The notes: generated from the sequence alone by a model not told the origin. Counted from the stretch's first letter, positions 11,902 through 22,679 are shown. The stretch is 64,000 bases of DNA from Astropecten irregularis (GCA_963971285.1 OZ020264.1:10802431-10866430); one strand, 5' to 3'. Program-made: numbers and translations.

Positions 11902-13163
11902 GAAAGCCTGCAGAGTTGAAGGATGAAACCAATCCTGACTGGGCTCCTACACAGAAGATGGGTCAAGATGGCACGGCAGTGGCTACTAAATCGGTGCAGC
12001 TCAGTCAAAAGAGACACGAGAGGGCAGCGCGACGAGACAGTCAGAAGTCACAGATGTGTGCAGTGCAAGGACTGCTGCAGCTACAAGACGAACCCCGACA
12101 GGATCCAGAGGAGTTGCCCGATCACGGCCCTGTAGACCAGACCTCACAAACTGACTGTGTGTGACAACAGAAATGGCAACGCAGACTGATATGTTTGCAA
12201 CTGATATCACAGTTTTGGAAGCACAGGCTTGTCACAATTAACAATGCAGAACTTAAGAAGGCAAGACAAGAAGGGAAACTAAGTGAAGAGAGTTTTGTAA
12301 ACGATGACAAGAAAACAAACTTTTATACAGGCCTGCCCACTTACGCAGTTTTAATGCTTGTGTTTAATTATGTTAGAAGTAAACTGCCCACTAGACGATG
12401 CGTCACCCAGTTTCAACAACTCTTAATCATTCTCATGAAACTCAGACTAGCTGTGCCTCATGAAGACTTGGCATACCGGTTCTTTGTAAGTGAGTCTACA
12501 ATTTCACGAATTTTCAATACTGGGATAGATGCTCTGTATGGTTTATCAAGTCTGATAGTTTGGCCAGATAGGGAGGTGCTGTGGAAAACCATGCCTATGC
12601 AATTCCGTCGGTCATTTGGCAAAAGAGTTGCTGTAATTGAGGTGTTTTGTAACCGGCCTACCAGTTTGGAAGCCAGGGCCCAAACATGGTCCAGTTATAA
12701 ACACCACAACACAATCAAGTTTCTAATTGGGATAACCCCTCGGGGTGTGATTTCATTCTTGTCAGCAGCATGGGGTGGAAGAGGAACAGACAAAACCATA
12801 ACACTGGAGTCTAATTTCTTTCAGAAACTTCTTCCACATGACATCATTCTTGCAGACAGAGGCTTTGATATAAAGGATGATGCTGGTTTCTATGGATGTG
12901 GGGCTGAGATTCCTGCATTTATGGAAGGGAAACCACAACTCTCTGCTCTAGATGTGGAAAAAACACGAGAGATAGCTCACTTGCGTATTCATGTGGAGCG
13001 AATCATAGGTGGGCTGCGACAAACGTATACCATATTAAGTCACCCAGTGCAAGTAGAATTGATGGGGACTAATTCAGGCAATCCTGTACCAAAAATAGAT
13101 AAAATAGCCAGAATTTGCTGTGCCTTATTCAATATGAGCGAGTCCCTCATATTGGATGTCTAG
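11902..13163 (+). pseudogene. DDE_4-type transposase (ISL2EU-like), exon 2, decayed
   Basis: The exon starts after a (T)8CAG acceptor with a GKPAEL...NPDWAPT block that continues the THAP domain. The middle (about 12000-12210) is read in three different frames, so frameshifts separate it from the catalytic part. The long frame from about 12240 contains an HTH_4-like segment (around LPTRRCVTQFQQ and VSESTISRIFN) and a DDE_Tnp_4 domain. Its WGGRGTDK, ILADRGFD (second Asp) and HVERIIGGLR (Glu) blocks are intact. The first catalytic Asp position reads VIEVF, with Glu in place of Asp, and the following segment looks a residue or more short. The enzyme would cut and paste its own transposon in the nucleus, but this copy is very probably inactive. 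The gene is convergent with the YqaJ-type gene on the other strand. Confidence 0.8.
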
Positions 13164-14313
13164 ATGCAGCCTAAAATTTAGCCTCAATTTCAAACAAGTC
13201 CTGTGCAAAACCAAAATTTGCCTGAATTTCAAACAAGTCCTGTGCAAGACCAAATTTAAATTGATAATAGAAAACTCTTAAAAGTTTACCATGGGTGTCG
13301 ATCCCGGGGGGATGGGGGAGATATATAAGTTTATTGTATAGAAATATTTCATGATCCTTATTGTTTTTTGTGTCTTCGCAGTGAATTTTTGAATGTTTAA
13401 TTCTTCTGAATCGTTTTTTAAATGCTCTAAAATGCGACTTTCGACTCGTTTTTATTAAAAAGTCCCTGGTTTGGGAGGGGGGTATCCCACCTCCCACAGC
13501 CTCCCCCGGCTCGGTTGCTTCGCTCTCTCGCATAGGACACCAAATCACCAATCATCCCCCAATCATGAAAAAAAAATCGACACCAGTGAAGTTGACAGTT
13601 ATTAATGTGTCTGTTAATTAAACTCTTGGCCAAAGATATGAAACATAGACGTACTGTGTTTTCAGAACATCAATACGCGTGTCATTGTGTGACTCTTTAT
13701 TGCATTTTTGTGCAGGCCTAATGGACACAAGCATGTACATGTATTTATACTGCAATAAACTTTAATGGTCAAATCTTCCTGTCTCTTAAGGTTGACTTTA
13801 GCTCTGTAATATAGCACAAAATCAATCCATGTGTACACGACTTTGGAGTTGTCACTTAGGTGTACATGTAACCAGGAGTTGTGGATTCAAACAGAAGTAC
13901 ATGTATGAATCATAATATACAAGTCTGAAATGTTTGTCAAAAACCTGAAAACCCCACATCTGAAATGCTTAATACAAAATAAATAATCTTTATATATACA
14001 GATGTGATATTTTTTATTTATTCCCTTTTCATGTTTTGAAATGAACATGTCAAAATTTGACATTACTCAACCTTTAATATACAAGCACATGCCAACATGC
14101 TAGTTTAAGTGCTGGTCGACCAGATTAAAATTCAAGAAAATAAACGTCACCTGACCATGGTCAGGTGACATTAATATTCTTGAATTTTAATTGGCTGTGT
14201 ACCATGATAATAAATAAAAACTTGATATAAGGTAAACGAGAAAGTCCCTGTGAGCAACCACTATGTTCAAGTTACAGGTTTCAGTCAACCATATTTCTCC
14301 AGATGGAGAGCTC
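13164..14313. other. Spacer between two convergent transposon genes
   Basis: No coding sequence is seen. The segment has a direct duplication of about 40 bp (AATTTCAAACAAGTCCTGTG at about 13183 and 13224), several AATAAA-like sequences that could serve either gene, and the palindrome listed separately at 14124-14191. Confidence 0.6.
14124..14191. repeat. Nested perfect palindrome between convergent genes
   Basis: The centre is a 24-bp perfect palindrome at 14146-14169 with half-site GTCACCTGACCA. It is flanked by 15-bp perfect arms, ATTAAAATTCAAGAA at 14124-14138 and its complement at 14177-14191. The position, 123 bp past the stop of the nuclease gene, would suit a hairpin that ends transcripts. 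That role is inference. Confidence 0.85.
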
Positions 14314-15506
14314 TTATTTTTTCTTTGAAATATTCCTTTGAGCTTTGTTTAGTTCCCTGCAGTCTGGACAAAACCACGTTTTGGGGGCGTTGTGTGAGTT
14401 TTTGAACTTCAAGTATTTGAAATTAAACTGTTTGAGTTGGCATGTAGCATTGCTACACAGAATCATGCGTCCACTTTTGCCCTGGCGACAATAACACCAC
14501 TTCTCATAAGCGTCGTTAGTTTCCATGTGATGCTCAGTCAAATCCTGTGGTAACTTGGTAAAATACTTGCCCACAAGTTCAGGTAAGACTCCAATCTTGA
14601 AGAAATGCGTTGCTGCTGAAACAATGTCTTCCTAGAAAGCATCATCTCCCAGAATACGTTCAATGTGAACATCCTCTTTGGTCCACACCACAAAGTCACA
14701 GTACGTCCTCTCTAAGATGAAGATCTGTGTCTGAACCTGATAGAAGTACTGATGCTCTTTGGAGAGACAAAGTTTAGCACCCACTGGAAAAAGACAGAAT
14801 GACTTTTCCTCTGCAGCCTCTTTCACTGACATGTTCCTACATGTTTTGTCTTCATATTGTCTACATAGACATTCCTCGCATGTTCTTCATGCTCACATCC
14901 CCACCGAGTTGCCTCCGTGGTAAACTTGTATAGATCAGGGTAACACACGGATTTAATCAGGCTTATTGCAGGTGAACCTGCATCTGTCTTGCACACACTT
15001 TTCATCTTCGATGCCGTTATTCTTCCCGCTCGGTATCTATACCATAATGTGCTGAATTAGCTTGTGTTTTTGTGTAGGCCTCGACATTTCTTGCAGCCTC
15101 GGCAGTCACATCATATTTTATTTTTTCACATTTATCCAACATTTAAGTCAGATTAAATGTGTCAGCATCTTTAAGATCTGATAGTATCACTGGAAATTCT
15201 TTCTCAGTCTCTGCAGGAATAAAACTGTTGGCATAAGGGTCCACAGCAATACGGCAGACTTTGTGTCAGTTAATTCAAGTCCACGCAAAAGGTCACTTAG
15301 CTCTTGGTCTTCTGTTAACGATGATGCTGGGCATGAAGCCGAGGATGCCTCCCATTTCTTGCATCCAACATCCTTCAAAGCATCCCCACTACCATCAATA
15401 GTCGAATACATTTTCCTTTTACGTTTGGCTGCAGAAGAGAAATCCATCTTACTTACAGGGGCAGCTGTAACATCCTTCTTAGAGGGCGCCATCCAATAGG
15501 CCTTAA

Positions 15507-15943
15507 CAGAGCCGTAAATAAAGAGAGTTTGGCCAACCCGGTTTCAGGCATGTCATTTATGATTGGTCAATAGCTTTCACCTGACTACAAGGCGCCATGT
15601 TGGGGACCAACTTAGAGTCAATCAATTGCAATATTTCACTTCTGTCTTTGCCCTATATTCAGGAGAAATGCACATTCCAAGGTTTCATGATCACAACAAA
15701 TGGTACACCATTGTAAAGAGGAATAAAGAAGCTTTCTAATGATTTCAGTTTCACCGTTCATAGATCAGTAACAAAAAAGATATAATCCCTCAAACTTGAG
15801 TTGCAGAACCTTTTTGATGTTTTTTTTTAGACACACAACCGTTGCTAAAATAGTTTGCGCGCCCGCGCGCGCGTGTGTACGCGCCTCCCCTGTAGGTCCC
15901 CAACATGGCGTAGTTGGCCAAACTCTCTTTATTTACGGCTCTG
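15507..15943. mobile_element. hAT-like MITE inserted in the nuclease exon
   Basis: The terminal inverted repeats are CAGAGCCGTAAATAAAGAGA and its complement ending CGGCTCTG. The 8-bp target duplication is GGCCTTAA at 15499-15506 and 16108-16115; the right copy is displaced by the MITE nested in the last three bases of this one. Removing both MITEs and one target copy restores an uninterrupted reading frame of the host transposon gene across the site, which confirms the boundaries. Length is 437 bp and no coding capacity is seen. An 8-bp duplication and CAG ends fit the hAT superfamily. Confidence 0.85.
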
Positions 15944-16104
15944 CAGCCGATTTCACGAAACTCCAAATGTTGCGTACGCAACATTTTGTTGCGTAAGTTA
16001 CGCAACATTTTCCTGCCTTGGTTGCACAAGCTATGGCCGTTTCACAAAACTTACGCAACATTTGTACGTGGTGTAAGTTACGCAATGTTTCGTGAAATCG
16101 GCTG
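15944..16104. mobile_element. Second MITE nested in the end of the hAT-like MITE
   Basis: The 161-bp element has ends CAGCCGATTTCACGAAAC and GTTTCGTGAAATCGGCTG and is flanked by CTG at 15941-15943 and 16105-16107. The 3-bp duplication suggests a PIF/Harbinger-like mover, though CTG is not the usual target. The interior repeats TTGCGTAAGTTACGCAA-like palindromes. Similar GATTTCAC/GTGAAATC ends occur in elements near 62.8-63.65 kb. Confidence 0.78.
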
Positions 16105-16363
16105 CTGGGCCTTAACTTGAGTTACTGTCTATTTCTCGCGAATACGAACTCCTGCATCTTTCCCGAAAAGAAGTGTTGCGACATGTGTACATACTTCACC
16201 AAGTCCAGATCTGCAATCACAGTGGGCACAACATATTCTGCCATCTGTAGCTATGACCCAGGGCGACAATGCGTTCTCTCTTATGGACTGTGAATGCATC
16301 ACCTATAATAATCAGAAATAAATCAATAGTTAAGTTCAAAGAAAGCTAAAATTTTCACATACT

Positions 16364-16616
16364 AGTAGTGGGGGGGGGGGGTCTGTATGGCACACATTGA
16401 CCTTTGACCTCAAACCGGAAGGTCATTGTATGAGGTCAAATATATGGTACACATTGACATTTGACCTTAACAAGGTCATATGAATATGTATGAGATCAGG
16501 GTTAATAATTGAATTAACGGGGATGTTAATAATTGAATTAATAATAATTGGTAGTAATTGCTAATCCGGGAAGGTGATAATTATAGGCTTAGAAAAACAG
16601 GAAAAGGAAAAATGAT
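16364..16616 (+). repeat. Left terminal inverted repeat of the Polinton-type element
   Basis: Pairs with 21903-22153 over about 250 bp and about 90% or better by eye. It contains four TGACCT/AGGTCA-type half-sites (for example CACATTGACCTTTGACCTC), so a DR1-like spacing is present in both arms. Confidence 0.88.
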
Positions 16617-16745
16617 GCTCATTTGCTCATTCGACTGCTAATTCGTTGCTCATTTTACTCATTCACCTGCTCATTTACTCATGTTGTTGCTCATTTGCTC
16701 ACCCGATTGCTCATTTGCTCACCTTGTTGCTCATTTGTTGCGTTG
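16617..16745 (+). repeat. Degenerate tandem repeat between the inverted repeat and the zinc-finger gene
   Basis: Short units of the form TTGCTCATTTGCTCA with 9-20 bp variants are repeated about eight times. The segment is the likely upstream region of the gene that follows. A false signal-like open frame crosses it. Confidence 0.75.
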
Positions 16746-16835
16746 TTGACACTTGGGAGTGCTTTGGGAAAGTGCTGGAACGACGATGCATTGGGTGGCG
16801 TCCTTCACCCCTCAGCAGAGGCGAAGGACGTCAAC

Positions 16836-17564
16836 ATGAATACTTTTTCTGTAGTCAGGCCTCATGTTTGCCCCACATGTGGCAAACGCTTTGGGCGGAG
16901 TTATAACCTTTGGAGGCATGCAGAAACTGCACATGGTGAACGTGAATCGACAATGGATGAAATTGACGATGATCGTAAAATTGGCGCTAAGCGATCTGAA
17001 CATTTTGATGTGCCTAATTATGATTCCGATCGGTTCAAAAAGCTCAAAGATCAAGATTCGGAAACAGAAAGTTCTGAAACTGAGTCTACGCAGTATGAAG
17101 ACGAAGCCGAGGAAAATGTTTCGGAATCCGAAACGGATGAGGAAAATGACGGCTCATCGGATGAAGATGATTCAAGTTCGGAGGTGGAAGACAATGCCAC
17201 CTATCAAGACTGGCTGGAAGAGGCGAAAGGGGCCACTGAAGAGATGTGGACTGCAAAATATAAAAAGTACCTTAACGGGGATATGGACGAAGATCAAGCC
17301 AAAGAAAAAGCCAACAGGAAGACCCTCTGGGCGGTCAAGAGAATCTTCTTCAACAACTACAAGGATTTTTTGTTAAGTTACCTGAATCTGAAAGATAATG
17401 GTACTCATCTTTAAATTGTGGAAGAACTCGAAGACAAAGCAGATAAAGGCATGGGACTTAACAAAGCCTTGAACAGAGTATTGCCCAAACACCAGGTCAG
17501 ATTTGACGGACTGTTCCAATTACACGATGAAGAGGAAGATAGCCAGGAAGACGGTGATGATTAA
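16836..17564 (+). pseudogene. C2H2 zinc-finger protein of the Polinton-type element, one premature stop
   Basis: The ATG at 16836 opens a 243-codon frame. One C2H2 finger lies at residues about 12-36 (CPTCGKRF ... H....H). A Glu/Asp/Ser-rich acidic segment covers about residues 65-125, and a Trp-containing helical C-terminal region begins with YQDWLEE. An in-frame TAA at 17412-17414 interrupts it, after which the same frame continues to an acidic tail and TAA at 17562-17564. The single stop in an otherwise open frame suggests recent inactivation or readthrough. I know of C2H2 proteins among Polinton cargo genes, but I cannot assign a function. DNA binding, perhaps to the element's own ends, is inference. 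Confidence 0.7.
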
Positions 17565-17974
17565 AGACTAATACTTTCAGACAGATTATCATAATCGCTA
17601 TAAGACTTGCATTTCTAAAGTGTGTTATTACTTAATTATGTTTAACGCTGTACGCTGTTTGTTTCCCAATCAAAATTCATTACACAGAGGTGTCATAAAA
17701 TATAAGCGTTTGAATAAATACCGTATCAAGACAGTAGAGGAAAATCGCTCGTCTTTGGGTGTATTATTTTATTTGATTGATTGGTTTGTTTTAAACAAAA
17801 GGAATTACCTTAAAATTTCCCGCCACATCATCCTTACTGACGAAGATTGACTTTCCTTTGTCCAAACATCCACGTACCCATCCACCCTCCTGTATGCCCT
17901 GTATGCTACATCTTATACGTGTAACGTACCACCACAGTTCACTATTTAGGGAAGTCATCAATTGCCTGCATATA
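17565..17974. other. Non-coding, with one copy of a roughly 110-bp repeat
   Basis: Bases about 17880-17970 (around CCTGTATGC and CCACAGTTCACTATTTAG) recur at about 21330-21410, so the 3.35-kb element is flanked by related sequence. This is an older tandem duplication into which that element was inserted. Confidence 0.6.
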
Positions 17975-20900
17975 CACTGTAAAACCAGGTGTTTAACTTC
18001 TAAACGCATAGTTAAACGCAAATCTGTAACACTTTTTAAACACTGGAACACATTTATGAATAAACACTTGAACACATGTTTATAACTGAACACAACATTT
18101 ATTCGCAAACGTCACGTGTTTATATTATAAACACACTGGCGTGTTTAATAATGACGTTTATATATTAAACACCTCATACAATATAAACATGTTGACGTGT
18201 TTAGGGGTTACACATGTTGACGTGTATATGGCCTGTAACACTTTTTAAACGCATAAACGTGTTTATAATTACAGCAGTGTTTAAGAAATTAAACACTGTT
18301 GTAATTTTTAAACATGTTTAAAAACTGCAACAGTGCTTAACAAGTTACCTTTATGAACATGGTTGTTATAACCAAAGTTAAAGGATAAACATTGCTTGTG
18401 TTTCCTTTATGAGATGAACTAAAATATCCGGAAACTGAATCTTGCTGCGAGCACTTTTAAAAGGATACACATAAACATTAAACGACTTTTAACATCATCT
18501 TCAAATAACTGTTATCACAGAGTAATTTTCAAATTAAACCTCATAATCTGAAGTTGTGACGAAAGGCATTTAGTTGTAAAATATTAGAACTTTCCCTTTT
18601 GAATTTTTGGCAGATATGTTTCTAAAAATTATAATTTCTCGAATTAAACTGCTTTATTTTTTTTAGAAGTTACGATAATAAAGGCATTTCAGTTGCTTGA
18701 CTTTAAAAAAAAAAAAAACCAAACAAACACAATAGCTTCTCCTTTGGCAATGATTTGGCTGATATTTTTCTAACAAATCAATAAAATCTAAAAGAAAATA
18801 CACCCGAGATTTAAATTCTCAAATTAAAACTGATTTTTGTAGTTATGATTAAAGACACTTCAGTTGGCTTTCCTTTTTATGTGTGAAAATTCCCAAAACA
18901 AACTAGAGTTTTTCCTCTGGCAACATTAGGCAGTCTAGTTTCTATTAACAAATGGATTGAACCTTAGTGAAAAAATAACAGTGAAGATTTAAAATTCTCA
19001 AATTAAACCTGATATCAGTTGCCTAAATTGCTACACCGTCTTTCTTTTCAACTCTTTCTTTTCAATCAACTACATTGTTTCCCTTGGCATTGTTTGGCAG
19101 ATGTTTTAAAGCAAAATTATCCGAGGTGGAAACATTCTGATATTGAAACTGATTTTAATTAGGCTACCGGTACTTCGCCTTATTATGTAAATAACAAAAT
19201 AACTAAGGTATCTTCCATTCTTCCTTGGCAATACTTGGTTGATGTTGCTAAATTAAGTAGGAAACCCAAGGACATCATCAGGATGTAACTGCATCACTTA
19301 GACAAGTTTTTGGACAGCATAGTGCTGAAGCACCTATGGCTATACTTCGCACTTTTCTTGCCATCAAATGGGACACTTCTCAATAAGTATGTCTGCAGTA
19401 TGCCCAAAACTCACGGTGAGTAGACTTTGGGATATTCCAGATGGAAAACGTAGTACACACCCATCAGTGTTATTAGGGCTGATGTTACATCTTGTCAGCA
19501 CTGGTGTGGCAAGTGATGCCCACTCCGTCTCCAATTATGAAAGTTCCCACTATCACATTGCCCCTTTCAGGATCATCATCCGAGGTGGGTCCATGTCCGC
19601 AGTTCTTAAGGCTGCTTCTACTTCGTCATTAGGGACATCCTGAAAATTCAAAACCAAAATTCAAAATAAAATTACTTTGTTGTGTGTTTTTGGTCCTTGA
19701 GTATTTTGGATAAAATGGCATTGTCATGTATATAACATGAAAAATCTTTCGTCAAGAATGATAGTCATATAAAGATAATGTGAATAACTTGAACAGTGCC
19801 TCTTTAAAGAGCAGTGGAGTCGCCAGGAGGTGTATGTTGGGGGGAGGGGCACACGCCTCCCCATGAAAAGTTCTTTACCCCCGGTTGCACATGTCTATGT
19901 AACATCCAGTCAGCTACCCCCCCCCCCCCCCTCCCCCCACACTTTAGCGGGAAGCCCCAAACTGCCCCCTCCCCCAATCCTGGTGACACCGCTGTTAATA
20001 AAAGAGTACAGTAAAGCTGTCACTTTTAGGGGGAATCACTGCCCAGGCTTGTTTAACCTAAGTATCCCGAAATGGGATAACAATGGGCCGTGACATAACT
20101 CCAACAAAGTATTCAATTGGGTAGGCCTAGCCCTAAACCTTTTTAAAGTTTGATAAAGATTATACTTTCATCCTTATTTCATACCTCTTTGATGGCGATG
20201 ACTGACTTGCTCTTGATTCATCTCCCCTTCTCAAAAGCTGTTTCCTTCTCTATGTAATCATGGTAATGAATCACAGGGATGACACTTTCAGGCTCCTGAT
20301 TTTATACCAGCAATCAGTCGCAGCATGCGAACAGGAACACTGCAAAACACAATAAAATTTGGCTCATGTCTGTGGAATCCAACAATGTGTCAGAAATTTA
20401 CCATAGGATTCTCAGCAAACCAACACATGGAACATTTAAACTCCAACTCCAAGTTCATAATGACTAACCAGCTAACGTTAGGGCCCTATGCTACTCCTAA
20501 CTTAGTTAGCCTAGGCCTAGGCCTACCTAACGTTAGACAGACTAACGTTGTTTTTTTGTATGTAACACAGGCCTAACGTACATGTACGTTATTCAGATTT
20601 CAGTAGGACTATTTGGGAAGATGGCGACCAAACAAATTGTTGTAGAAAGGACCTTAAAATCTTAAGAATTTAGTTTTCATGGTTTCAAAGGGGACCTTTA
20701 AATATATTTTAAAAACAAGATTATGCTCAAACCTGCTTTGAATCGGAGTAAAACTGAAGAAAGTCGAACAACTTTCGGAGCTTGCTTTACCGCAACACAC
20801 TGTTGAGTTGGTCGATCTGCAGAGTCTGTGGAAAATTCCATGCACATTGCAATGCATAGGCTATGCATGCAAGGAATTTGCACGCAGAATGCGCATACGT

Positions 20901-21320
20901 ACACGAAGCGAACGCGTGACGGTTCGTCCTAAAAATAGGTCATTGCATACGTGCGCATGCTCACAAGTACTTTGCGCGCGAAAAATAAACACTGCGTTTA
21001 TATTTTTTTAATCGCTTGTAAACATTTTGTTTAGGATGGTCATTGTTGAAAAACAAAAACAAACAAACAGTTCCCCAAACTCATTAACATAGGGCAGCGA
21101 TTATTTCAGGCACTTTCAGACATCCACTGGCAAACTCCGTTTCACTGAACTGTACACAATTTCGGCAAATTATACCAACCCAATAATCACCACCAGTTAA
21201 ACATTCTGTTTATTTCAGTGACCATAAATGGATATCATTGAATAATAAACACTTGGTGTGTTTATGCATTTAACGATACCGCGATTATAAACGCGTCATG
21301 TGTTCAGTGGTTTTACTGTG
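17975..21320. mobile_element. 3.35-kb TIR element nested in the Polinton-type element
   Basis: The ends are CACTGTAAAACCA (17975) and TGGTTTTACTGTG (to 21320), with a TA on each side as a possible target duplication. Subterminal regions at both ends contain many GTGTTTAAACAC-like and TTAAACAC motifs (dense at 17990-18330, sparser at 21190-21300). The interior has about five degenerate roughly 170-bp repeats (18500-19260), each with TTGGCA...TTGGC..AT and CTCAAATTAAAC. No transposase is recognisable, so it appears non-autonomous; the superfamily is undetermined. Confidence 0.6.
19812..19994. mobile_element. 183-bp hAT-like MITE with G/C-run core
   Basis: The ends CAGTGGAGTCGCCAGGA and TCCTGGTGACACCGCTG are imperfect inverted repeats with the CAGNGG start common in hAT elements. 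The flanks share only a partial TTAA match, so the target duplication is decayed. The core has G-rich and C-rich runs that give false open frames on both strands. Confidence 0.6.
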
Positions 21321-21902
21321 TAGCAAGTATACCGCATTGTCCTGTATGCACCAACGCATACGTATAGCTAGCTGCCACAGTTCACTATTTAGAGGAATTA
21401 TCAATTACCTCCAGAGCAAGTGCATATAGGTCCTATAGGGAGTAGAATAAACCATCACCATTCATTTAATAATCTATTTCCCATTTCCTGTGTTCTAGCC
21501 TAAGTCTAACTGAGAAAAAAATGAATATAATAAACAGAGCATTTATAATTCGCACAGTATATGGACAGTAAAAAAGTCACAGTATAGACCTATATACTAT
21601 TCAAAGGTGCAGATTAATATCCATGGTAATTTTTATATAAACATTCCTAAAACCCTCTCAACTCCCTAGGGAGTACATACAGCCGTTTTGTTTTGTTTTT
21701 TATTATTTCCTTTGTTGTTTTTTATTTATTTTGGGGGAAGAAGCAATCACCGTTAATTCAAATGTCCTTTTCCCTATCCCTGTTTTTCTAAGCCATAATT
21801 ATCCGGCGCTTCTTAAAATAGAACAATGACTCAGCATTTTTAACGTATTTCTTTCTTTTTTCTTTAATATTTGTGGAAGAAACAAATACCGTTAAATCAG
21901 TT

Positions 21903-22153
21903 ATCATTTTTCCTTTTCCTGTTTTTCTAAGCCTATAATTATCACCTTCCCGGATTAGCAATTACTACCAATTATTATTCAATTCAATTATTAACATCCC
22001 CGTTAATTCAATCATTAACCCTGACCTCATACATATTCATATGACCTTGTTAAGGTCAAATGTCAATGTGTACCATATATTTGACCTCATACAATGACCT
22101 TCCGGTTTTGAGGTCAAAGGTCAATGTGTGCCATACAGACCCCCCCAACTACT
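21903..22153 (-). repeat. Right terminal inverted repeat of the Polinton-type element
   Basis: Inverse of 16364-16616. Immediately inside it, bases about 21735-21800 repeat part of the arm (CCTTTTCC...CTGTTTTTCTAAGCC), so the right end carries an extra subterminal partial copy. Confidence 0.88.
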
Positions 22154-22159
22154 CATACT

Positions 22160-22560
22160 AACTTCAAAAAATAGAGTGGCCCTGAAGATAATTGCTCAAA
22201 AGAAACAGTATTTTGTTTAGGAAAGAGTTCCATATAAGAAGTTGGTACTCCAAGAAGTACTATGAGACTGGGGAAAAATTTAAAGTGTCTTCATTGAAAA
22301 TGCTTGTATGCTACTCTCTCACTGCTGAAACGGACTTTTCTGATATGCAATTGATTTCTGGGGGCCGATTGGTTACTAAAGAGGAAAATGAGCGAACTTC
22401 TGAAATGAGATTATTTCCTTTGTTTATATTTCAATTCTAGTTATTAGCTTTCTTCTGCAAGAGAATCTAGACAATGGCTTTTTCCTACCATGGTACATGT
22501 ACATAGGGCCTAAATGTAAAGAGACCAAGAGGCTTACACGAGTCATACACAAGCAAGTAA
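22160..22560. other. Remaining intron of the nuclease gene, right of the Polinton-type insertion
   Basis: No convincing coding sequence. An 82-codon + strand open frame at 22192-22440 has no recognisable motif and lies within an intron of the opposite strand gene, so I do not call it. Confidence 0.4.
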
Positions 22561-22679
22561 TATAATTTGCAGGCAACAACCGACAGGAAACCAAGGCTTG
22601 TCCAACAAATAATCTGATATTTGACAAGTGCACTATTGACTATAAGTATATAAACGTTAGAACTCCTGTTCTAGGCCTA
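22561..22679 (-). repeat. Right arm of the roughly 120-130-bp intronic inverted repeat
   Basis: Reverse complement of 11747-11868, with similarity extending about 10 bp further inward. See the left arm. Confidence 0.8.

Larger units (their letters stand above)
14314..16302 (-). pseudogene. SWIM finger / YqaJ-type exonuclease gene, exon 2, broken
   Basis: Read from 16302 downwards, the exon follows an acceptor (TTATTATAG). It first encodes a SWIM zinc finger (CDC ... CTH pattern, then VATLLF) at about 16290-16150. An in-frame TAG follows near 16136. The frame is then split by a MITE (15507-16107, with 8-bp target duplication) and resumes at 15498. Next come a KRKRK basic patch, a frameshift near 15245, and the start of a YqaJ-type recombinase/exonuclease domain (SPAISLIKS, ATRWGCEHE) at about 14990-14880. 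The YQVQTQ and YCDFVVWT blocks follow at about 14740-14680. Between about 14832 and 14823 the catalytic centre with its Asp/Glu and Lys residues is deleted. A further in-frame TAG lies at about 14630, and the C-terminus is a Cys-rich PHD-like finger. The family pairs with ISL2EU transposases, probably in element replication or repair. This copy is dead. Confidence 0.78.
16364..22153. mobile_element. 5.79-kb non-autonomous Polinton-type element
   Basis: The target duplication CATACT (16358-16363 and 22154-22159) is 6 bp, as in Polintons/Mavericks. The terminal inverted repeats are about 250 bp (16364-16616 and 21903-22153) and begin AGTAGT then a G run, matching the AG start known for Polintons. 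The likely end of the large Polinton at 52294 also begins AGTAGT. The only gene inside is a C2H2 zinc-finger gene (16836-17564). No integrase, polymerase or capsid gene is present. The element lies in the intron of the nuclease gene of the older ISL2EU element. A 3.35-kb element is nested inside it. Confidence 0.78.

Noticed and set aside
19368-19643. 91-codon open frame
   Set aside because: No recognisable motif, no conservation evidence, and it lies inside a non-autonomous nested element.
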